Below, piece after piece: positions 56,222 through 64,000 of a DNA stretch of 64,000 nucleotides (position 1 is its first letter; each line of letters begins with the position of its first letter). Made by a program: the position numbers and the translations under genes. The notes below the pieces were generated by a model. That model was given only the letters and a program-made list of their open reading frames with translations. It had not been told where the DNA came from and did no database searches. The stretch spans positions 47,463,146-47,527,145 of the forward strand of contig OX453272.1 of the NCBI GenBank assembly GCA_949710005.1, read 5' to 3'. Source of the stretch: Ricordea florida. Taxonomy: Eukaryota; Cnidaria; Anthozoa; Corallimorpharia; Ricordeidae.

Positions 56222-57605
56222 AGTCTTTGAATCTAGTTGGGAGCTTGATGAGTCTTGTGCGCGTTCTCACTTCGGGCTGGTTATCACTGGTTTTATCCCG
56301 ATCTGGAGCAGGGTGTGTGTTAGGTGGCAGCTCGGTCAGGCCTGTGTCAGGTGTGGTTGGTTCGTTTTCTTGTGGCCGGGAAGAGGTGTTGAAATCCAGT
56401 CCGCTGTTACCAGTGACCAGAGAAGGGAGTGGCTGCTGTGATGGCTGATCCGTTGGGGTAATGTTGGATGTTGTGGTGATGCACGGAATTCTGTCTTGGA
56501 GTGAGGACCCTTTCTTGTATTGGATGGTGAAGTGGTATCGCTGAAGTCTCATTAGCATTTTCTGCAACCGTACTGGTGCTTTGTGCAGGGGTTTTTTTGC
56601 AGATGGCCTCAAGTGGTTGGTGGTCCGTGTGGACTTCTATATTAGGTTTTCTGTACAGCCAGTGGTCAAATTTCCCGAATGTATTACAGATGGCCCGGCA
56701 TTCTTTTCCAAATTGTGAGTATCGCTGTTCTGTTGCGTTGAGGCTGTTTGATGTGAATGCTACAGGTTGGAGTTGGCCATTACTGTTAGGTTGGAGGAGA
56801 GCACCGCCCACACCCTCATCGCTTGCGTCAACTTGAAGTGTCACTGGTTTGTTAAGGTCATAGTATTGAAGCACTGGTGCAGTGGAGATGAGGTGTTTTG
56901 CCTTCTGGAATGCGTCATCTTGTGCTTTTGCCCACATGAAGGGGGTATCTGACTGGGTAAGCTGTGTGAGAGGGCGGATGGTGGTGCTGAGGTTGGGGTA
57001 GTACGGTGAGAGATAGTTGATCATCCCCACGAATCTCTATACACCTGCTTTGTTTTGAGTTGGGGCCAATGCTGTAATTACTGCTATGTTGTCAGGGTCT
57101 GCTTGCATTCCTTGGTCGGTCATGATATTGCCCATGAATTCGACTTCCTTCAGTTTGAATTGAAGCTTGTTTTGGCTAAGTTTAATATTCTTCTCTGAGC
57201 AGCGCTCTTTAAGGGCAACAAGGCGGCGATCATGGTCTTTCTCAGATTCTTGATGGTTAGTGCCCTCTCCAAAGACGAGTATATCATCTGCGATGCACAG
57301 TACACCATCAAGGCCCTCTATGGCTGACATGAGTCGTTTCTGAAATTCCTCGGGGGCACTTGATATGCCAAATGGTAAGCGTAGCCATCGGTATCTTCCA
57401 TAGGATGTGTGCATTGTTGTCATGAGTGACGATTCTTCATCAAGAGGTACATGTATAGAAAACTTTCTTTGACATCCACGAGTGAAAAGCTTTTGGATTG
57501 GCAGAGTTGCTCTGATAGCGTTGGCATTTGAAAGACTGGTCTTCGAATTGCCTTGTTAACTGTCTGGTTTGGGTCAATGCAGATTCCATCCAGTTGTAAC
57601 TGCTA
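56208..57605 (-). pseudogene. Ty3/gypsy pol with the integrase deleted
   Basis: From about 57600 downward: DPNQTVNKAIRRPVFQMPT, then after a frameshift near 57425 an RT core with LPFGISSAPEEFQKR and the catalytic ADDILVFGEG. A stop near 57037 follows. Next come NYLSPYYPNLS and an RNase H domain (PVTLQVDASDEGVGGALLQ, then VHTDHQPLEAI). At about 56515 the sequence passes from FTIQYKKGSSL straight to a Pro/Thr-rich tail ending TRLIKLPTRFKDYEL, which is normally C-terminal to integrase. The zinc and DDE regions of integrase are therefore missing. It converges with the fragment at 54914-55642. Confidence 0.92.
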
Positions 57606-57609
57606 TGTG

Positions 57610-58120
57610 GTAGTAGCCAACTCGAAAGCTTGGCTCCTTTGGCTGTTACACACTCTTAAAATTCCTTTGTTATGTTTAATTCGATATATAGTTAGCTCTG
57701 TTTTTTTCCCTTTGTTGTTGTATTGTAATTGAATAAGTGTGTATAAATGAACTTGAAATTGAACTTGAAATCGTTCAAATGCTGTTGAATATTTTGTAAT
57801 TTTGCTCATTTTGCTTGCATTACCTTTAATAACTGTTGTATTTCAAGGGAAGGACCAAGAGAAATTACTGGGAGGGAAGTAAACAATTTTTGGTGCAGGC
57901 ATTTTTTAATTCCTACTTGTGTCCATGGATTTTTTTCTCCGTTGCACGAATATCTTTTAGGCACAACCGCTTGTAGGAATTTTCTTAGGCAAGTCTCCCT
58001 TGCATGAATTTCTCTTGGGGGAAAGTCACCCCCCACCTCCCTCTCCTGATATTTCTAATGGTCCGCCTTAAATAAAATACAATGGATTACGTCAATTTCA
58101 ATCTGCTCTCCAAATTCGTG
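57610..58120. other. No gene seen
   Basis: A/T-rich sequence between the gypsy fragment and the next TIR element. Loose internal similarity between words such as tgcaggcatttttt and tgcatgaatttct suggests decayed repeats; nothing codes. Confidence 0.5.
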
Positions 58121-58123
58121 ACT

Positions 58124-59600
58124 CAGGCCTTCTGCTATTACGCGATGGTGCGATTTCGCACAATCGACCTCAAATCGCATCCGATCGCACAATTCACGAA
58201 AAATCGCATAATTAAAAAAATAACGCACAATGTTCATAAAATAAAGCATGAATCAACAAGTTTCTTTGGAATTCCTGCAAAAATACGCCATTTTCAAGAT
58301 GATTTACCTTGGAAAAAGGCTAACAAGACTCTTTCACCTTCGATTTCGTATTCATTCGAAGTTAAGGCGTTATTTTGAATTGTTATTTTTGTCAAGGACC
58401 TGGTACGAGTCTCATTCTTAAAGAGTCGCCTATTGGTGTAACACAAACACGCCCCTTGTTCAGATTAGCCAATCTGAATGGCTGTAATTTCCGGCCGTTT
58501 ACCCGCACGGCGGACTACCCCCACGGGTGATTTTTGCCAAAAGGAAAAAGGGAATCGTCAGAACTCGCACTTGCAGATAACCCGCACACAAAAACAAAAG
58601 AAAGTTATGCAAAACAGTTAGAGAACTCACAAAATTTGAAGCAATGGAGCGCTTTGAAAATTGCTCTGAGCCTTTCAGGCATTTTTAATTGAACTCGTAT
58701 TTCTCGTAATTGAGTCGTGGAAACACTTATCGTATCGTATTAGAATCGAAGAAAACTTTATTCCTTGTTTTTTGCTTAACAAAATACTTTTCAGCATGCT
58801 ATTAGCAAGATTTCAGAACCACTGAAAACTATTGAGAATTGAACAAAGTTGTAAAATTCGGTTCGCAATTTCCTCAAGAAACAATATCTCGGGATCTTCC
58901 GGGTCTTAGAAATTGCTTGAAACGGGATGCATCGAGTATTTTGGTATTATTTCTATCCTTGCAGGAGCCCATTACCCCGATCCTGGGCTGTTGATCCTTA
59001 TCAGTGTTTTGTTTACATGCGTGCCGACAATTATATTTTTATCGCCTTGAACCAATTATGCGGCGCTATGAATTGAACAGATCACTGAAACTTTTATTTA
59101 TCTCAGGTTCTACTTAGTCTAAAAAATCACTTGAAACGGGAATATACTCCGCAACGTAAGGCAGTGCTAGCTAGGAATATTTCGCTGATGCGTTGAGTAT
59201 TCTTACATTATTTTTTTATCACAGACAATGTTAGGTTTGCACTGCACGTGTGTCGACAGACGTCAGCATCGTGTTTCAGTTTAGCTCCACCTCGTTCCCA
59301 GGGTTCTCTCCTACTCGGGGGCCGAGTGGGAGAGGACCCTGGGAACAAGGTTGAGTTTAGCTTTGTGTTTTACACAATAAAATTGTTTCATATAAAGCAG
59401 AAACGCATTCAAAATGTCTTAAGAGCAGCAAAAAAGTGTTTTTCTTATCCTGAAACCTTATAAAACAAGCTTAAAATTGCTCAGAAAAAAATCGCACAAT
59501 CTTCATTAATTATCGCATAATTGGCCTCTGTAATCGTATAATCTGCCCTGCAAATTTCGCATAATTTGCATTTTTTTATCGCACCCTATCAGAAAGCCTG
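58124..59600. mobile_element. 1.5 kb nonautonomous TIR transposon, CAGGC ends
   Basis: The left end CAGGCCTTCTGCTATTACGC and the right end (reverse complement CAGGCTTTCTGATAGGGTGC) are inverted repeats ending in GTGCGAT. Both subterminal zones (58150-58225 and 59485-59580) are packed with short tcgcacaat and tcgcataatt words, as in hAT-type transposase binding regions. No transposase frame survives. No exact target duplication is visible. A hairpin element (59288-59352) is nested inside. Confidence 0.7.
59288..59352. mobile_element. Hairpin element, copy 2
   Basis: ACCTCGTTCCCAGGGTTCTC pairs with its complement ending GACCCTGGGAACAAGGTT around a central CTCGGGGGCCGAG. The outer arms match 51642-51717, while the inner stem differs by compensating changes. 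Confidence 0.8.
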
Positions 59601-59634
59601 GTGAGTCTACACTTTTTTTTTATGGGGAGGCCAT

Positions 59635-59705
59635 CATTTCCGGTCCGGGGATCATTTTCGGTCCAATTTGGGGATCATTTCCGGTCCAGGGATCATTTGT
59701 GGGCC
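59635..59705 (+). repeat. Short GGATCATTTCCGGTCC tandem repeat
   Basis: Four imperfect copies of a unit like ggggatcatttccggtcc, spaced 16-24 bp apart, lie just outside the right end of the 58124-59600 transposon. No function is apparent. Confidence 0.7.
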
Positions 59706-60268
59706 TTTACAGAGCCAAGCGCCTATCACGTGGTCTAGTAAGTCACACATGTGCGCATTGCAGTCTACTTGTTCTCTACTTGTTCTCTCCACCGTGCGAG
59801 CTACGATTTACGAATAACACGAACAACTCTTGAGAAGGTAAGTTCTTATTTACGCGTCTGCGAAAAATTGCCGGAACTGTTCGAGATCGTGCTGCAGTGT
59901 ACCAAATATTCTCTATATTCTAAGTCTGATCGCCAAACATCACTTCTGAATTAACCCTCAAAACCCTACCTGTTACGTTTGAAGAACACAGAACACAGTG
60001 TTTAAACTTTACACCAAATATTGATCATTTCTAGTAAATATGAGGTCGGTAATAATTTTTTTGTACCTTAAGTCCTTGCTTGTCTTCATGACCGCAAAAA
60101 CTAAGGCAAACTGCAGCGAAACCCTAGCGCACTCGACGTGTGACAACTGAGGAATGCTGTTACGTGAGTCGAGAATGCGTTACATAACATGACACACCAA
60201 GCGTTTTTAACTCGTGGATACGCGAAGCGTATTTGCGAGTTTTTGTGGGGACTCCGATATGCAAATTG

Positions 60269-60322
60269 TCACTCACTCACTCACTCACTCGCTCACTCAC
60301 TCACTCACTCACTCACTCACTC
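60269..60322 (+). repeat. CACT microsatellite
   Basis: About 13 tandem cact tetranucleotides with one interruption (cgct), starting after gcaaattgt. Confidence 0.95.
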
Positions 60323-60493
60323 CAGTGTAGACACACTTCGTAATTAGTCGGATAGAACTCGGGGGCACCGATATGAAGACGACAATTGTCGTGACCGAAG
60401 TCACGGAAGTCTGTTGATGAAAGTTCACGCTGAAAGTGTATCGTACCGTTGCCAGAGTTTGTAATGATTTTGTAGCTTAAGAGGACGATTAGC

Positions 60494-60686
60494 GAGGCCC
60501 TGTTAGGGGTAAATTTCGAAAAGCGACATGGCCTTGAAACGGCGACATAAAGGACCTGAAATGGCGACGAACGACGAGCCGCTCACGGGAAATTACGACA
60601 GCGACCTTCGACCTTCCGAAATTGCGACGTGAAAAGGTTTGAAACTCAGACGCGCGACATAAAGAACCTCACTAACAGGGCCTCAT
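60494..60686. mobile_element. TIR element GAGGCCCTGTTAGGGG, copy 2
   Basis: A 193-bp element starting GAGGCCCTGTTAGGGG and ending CTAACAGGGCCTCA, flanked exactly by TTAGC on both sides. The interior repeats gcgacat and gaaatggcgacg-type words that are absent from copy 1 at 40154-40513. Confidence 0.9.
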
Positions 60687-61139
60687 TAGCGGTCTTACTA
60701 AAATCAAAAGGAGTTTAAATATTTCCAGTTAGGACAATAACCAACTTGGAGACTGAATTTCATGAGCCTTTTACTCGGCCAGGCGCTAAACGTGAACAGA
60801 TGATAACTATTCGCTTTTCCGACATCGACCGCCATCGACCGCCCCCAAGATTACAAGCAGTATATGAATTTCAGTTGGCTCGAAAGTGATCTGAAGATGA
60901 GAAAATCTCTTGCTAATGTAGTAAGCTTTGGTGAGAACTCATAGAGCGAAATTAGCACTTGAATGAGAACTTATATGAGCGAAATGAGTACTCGTTATTG
61001 AACGAAACTACTACTGAAAACAGAATAAATTGACGAATCCATGATGTGAAACCGAAGAACTTCTGTGGCCAACCTGGATAAGAAACATCGCATGTAGGAC
61101 TTTTCTACTGATTTAAGTGTTAGTACTAACAGGAATGGA

Positions 61140-61270
61140 GTTGTAGAAGTATTGGGACGGCCAAGAAGTATGTCAACATTTACTTGTAAATATGGAGGCG
61201 GCTGCCGTGACGGAGAACCACGAAGGTTACAATGTAAGAAAGTCATTGAAGGGTTCGAAAACAGTAAGTC
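61140..61270 (+). other. Short protein-like segment with clustered Cys
   Basis: The plus-strand frame reads MGRPRSMSTFTCKYGGGC, then PRRLQCKKVIEGFENSK, up to a possible donor (aaaacagtaagtc). It continues with a Cys-rich SCRKCIKCYI. No domain is recognised. It may be an exon fragment or decayed transposon sequence 5' of the Helitron-like scrap. Confidence 0.3.
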
Positions 61271-61639
61271 ATGTAGAAAATGTATTAAGTGTTATATTAT
61301 ATACAATACACCACAAGCCGTTACAATGAAAAGTTTTCTGTGTATTGATTTCCGAATTTACCTTGAAGTGAACTAGATTGTGTTGAAGTAGACATGTTGG
61401 AAAAATAGGCTTACCTGTTTTGCTTACTGTTGTGTGACTCATATTTACATTGTAAAAACAAGAAGTTATAAGGATAAAAACAAATATGTATTGCTGTATT
61501 AATGATGGCAAGTGTGATTTTTTTTAAGTGCAACGCTGAATATATATACCACTGATAACCTAAAATGAGATGGTAATGTAAATAAACTAATTCAACTTGA
61601 TAAAGGATTGAGAGTCTTAAGGATTTTAAGATCATCACT

Positions 61640-61925
61640 AACATACTTTGCAAAAATGCAAGAAAGACTTGTTTGGTATGATTCGTCAGCTGGGCTATCC
61701 TACATGGTTTTGTTCATTATCAGCTGCAGAATCAAGGTGGATATTTCTGTTGAATACATTGAATAGACTTGTAGACAACAAAAACTATAATGATGATAAA
61801 ATTGACAATGTCATGGCAACAAAATTCAGACCTTATTCAGAAGGACCCTGTTACATGTGTTAGAAACTTTGAACTCACAGACAGTGAGCAGCAGGATACC
61901 AGAACTACATTTGGTTTCGGTGCCA
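61640..61925 (+). pseudogene. Helitron-like replication-protein fragment
   Basis: The frame from 61648 reads [39 protein letters not shown] and later, after a frameshift near 61828, [13 protein letters not shown]. These are hallmarks of the N-terminal Helitron-like domain found in Helitron Rep/helicase proteins (FxTxSxAExxW, DPVTCxRxF). Neither the Rep HUH motif nor the helicase is present. It is a dead fragment in otherwise featureless sequence. Confidence 0.85.
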
Positions 61926-62613
61926 TTTAATCCTGTACCCTTATGTTAAGTTATCAAATTTTTTAACAACTGTATGCTTGCCACCTGCCTTATAACTGAT
62001 GCCTAGTGTAGTCAAATGATTGGCGTCATGTACTCACTGTATGTTTATTTCAAAAAGCTACTCAGCTCCCTGGTCATTTTTATGTTGTGATTATAGATTA
62101 TTAAAATTATCTTCAAGTTCATTCAATCACGACTCTGAAAAAACACCTCGGTAATTTTTAAATTATTTCTTTTTTTCTCTGTTTTGTAAACATATCCACG
62201 AGTTCACCATAGTCCTACTCTGTTTAATTCGGTTTTCTTTCGTCGCAAAAAGTGTCTTATCAACATGTTATAACTATACTCTTTTTTCTCCCCACTTACC
62301 TCGCAGTTTTGCGATCGCAAACATGTGAACCCAAACGTCATGAAACGTGTCAAATAGTAATCATTAGCTTTTTAAATACATCTTTTTGTTTGTTTGCAAA
62401 TGTAACTTTTCCATTCCCATATTAGTTCTAATTTTAAACGATTGCGAAATATCCTAAGCCTTGTGTAGAAGCGGGTCACAGAGACCGCTTTCGCAACACC
62501 TTATTTTTAGTGAGAACGTCTCCTGGAGTCATCGATTTCTTTGTTAGCAAGGTTTTCGTTGAATATAAAGTTTTTGGTAGCGAGAGCTATAATCAGCAGA
62601 CGTCCACTGCTCG

Positions 62614-62815
62614 TTGATGTGCGAACACACAGAGTGTGAATATGTAGCGCTAGTCGGGGATGAGTGTGGTTCAAGTGCCAGATACTTGAGCACAGAGTAC
62701 GTACCGATCACGGAATGTAGCCGATCAACTGAGCGCCACATTACAGAAACACTGCAAGCCAGTTTTGCCAACTGTTGTTTAAACACTGAAGCAGAGCTGT
62801 TATTAGCCAGGGCGG
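62614..62815 (+). CDS. Possible exon ending at a good donor, unrecognised
   Basis: An open frame beginning MMCEHTECEYVALVGDE and running to GGGCGG|GTAAGT at about 62815. Composition is protein-like, but no domain is recognised. It could be an early exon of the gene whose exon lies at 63589-63765, or a chance frame. Confidence 0.25.
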
Positions 62816-63588
62816 GTAAGTTTGAGACATTATTATACATATATATCTTTTAAAAACTCACTTTTCTTTTTTTTATGCTTGATATTGTTAGTTATGTTGT
62901 CTTTTCATCACAAGAACTTTTTCCTTCGAATTTTGGCTTGAAATGTTTTAATTTGGGGATTTCTCCGATGCTCAAATCGTCCCAAAAAATCTAATGGCTA
63001 TCCCCAGTCCCCAACAGAACTCGGCAGACCAAGCGCAGTTTGCTCTCAATCTTAAGGGGATAGGAAATAAATTCCTTGTTTTATCGTCATTTTCACTTTT
63101 GTCCCAGGTGTATTTGAATTTGATCACTCAAAATTTCAAATGACGATTTGCCCGAAGCACCGTGACGAATTTGGTATCTAATGGCGAATGTTATGTAAAG
63201 TTCCCCTGGCTCTGGCCCCCCATCATGTTAAAAAGAGAAGGAGGAAAGAAAGGACGCTTTCTTTTGCGCAGTCAAAGTTGATCTACAGCCTTACGAAGAT
63301 ACTTGTACCAGCTGGATTTCGTAAGTACAGTACTTTGAGTGATGATAGCGCTTTTGAACGAAACTGAAATATTTAGTACTGCATACTTTCTGATTAACTC
63401 AAATACTTATGACTACTCTGTGCCTTTTCGAATTATCATACTTTTTTGTCGTGTACATTTGTCATTGGCAAGCCACAAATAATTTCAAACTGAGGACAAA
63501 ACTAAGCATAAACTTGCCTTCCCGTAAAAGGAAATCCAGCGCTATAAATGGAAGACTACCTTCCCCCATTCATGAAAATAGCTTTTCT

Positions 63589-63765
63589 ATGTTCTTGTCA
63601 GCATTGTGTAGGGTGTGTCGTGGGTCGCTGACGGAGGAGGCAAAGCCTCAACCACCAGAGGAAATTGACGTCACCTGTTACAGAGAAACAAGACGCACGC
63701 TCCCTCGTAAAGTCTATGTGCAGGAAGAATCGGTTTCCCCTTCGAGTGAGGAGAGTAATGGGACG
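63589..63765 (+). CDS. Probable coding exon of an unknown gene continuing past the right edge
   Basis: This 59-codon frame starts MFLSALCRVCRGSLTEEAKP and ends EESVSPSSEESNGT at ACG|GTAAGC, a strong donor in phase 0. At the very end of the window, ttatcttttcgttttcaaacag is an excellent acceptor, so the next exon should begin at position 64000. The frame is open upstream as far as 63409, so the exon may start earlier, after a splice acceptor. No domain is recognised; the Ser/Glu-rich tail suggests a phosphorylated linker. Confidence 0.5.
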
Positions 63766-64000
63766 GTAAGCAATTATATTGTTAATAACGAAAAAAACTT
63801 TAGTAGAGCTTCGCGTTTGTTTTTGTGTTAAAAAAGGCAACAACAACAACAATACTTGCTCACTCGAATAGAAGTTTCAGTATGGAAATTGATTTGTTAT
63901 TGGTAGTAACCAACAAACTGAGACTATGCAGGCTATAGGGTTCAAAACTGATATAGTAATAGAAAACATTGAGTTTTTTATCTTTTCGTTTTCAAACAGA

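Overview
The window is nuclear DNA from an animal, most likely an anthozoan cnidarian (stony coral or sea anemone). The evidence is intron-rich genes with short exons, deeply conserved metazoan orthologues, an A/T-rich background, and intergenic and intronic space full of short inverted-repeat elements, a tRNA-derived SINE-like repeat and broken LINE, Ty3/gypsy and Helitron pieces. The species assignment is inference. No rRNA operon, bona fide tRNA or CRISPR array was seen.

Layout. (1) Positions 1-20115, minus strand: the 5' two-thirds of a BRWD/PHIP-family gene (WD40 propeller protein with bromodomains expected beyond the left edge). It has 24 mapped exons with compatible phases and runs off the window at position 1. 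(2) 20116-20406: a short head-to-head promoter. (3) 20407-26605, plus strand: a complete seven-exon DHDDS gene (dehydrodolichyl diphosphate synthase catalytic subunit). (4) 26606-33672: no host gene. It holds several MITEs and a degenerate coding cluster (28701-31300) that looks like the remains of a virus-like or multi-gene mobile element, including a diverged eIF5/eIF2-beta-like zinc domain and a possible P-loop. (5) 33673-47054, minus strand: a complete ten-exon gene for a 1380-residue, very acidic PH-domain protein. (6) 47055-63588: gene-poor and repeat-rich. It has foldback elements, a large GTGGTA array, two broken Ty3/gypsy pol genes in convergent orientation, a 1.5 kb TIR element and a Helitron-like scrap. 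(7) 63589-63765, plus strand: a likely coding exon of an unrecognised gene that continues past the right edge.

The BRWD and DHDDS start codons are 291 bp apart and face away from each other, so the two genes probably share a CpG/NRF1-type promoter; no functional link is implied. The PH protein has no obvious pathway partner here.

Most interesting points: the virus-like remnant with a translation-factor-like gene split by a LINE that has a 12-bp target duplication; a 27-bp minisatellite that has multiplied the splice donor of a BRWD exon; a TIR transposon nested in a MITE with a TA duplication that another copy in the window proves; and several MITE families represented by two copies in the same window.
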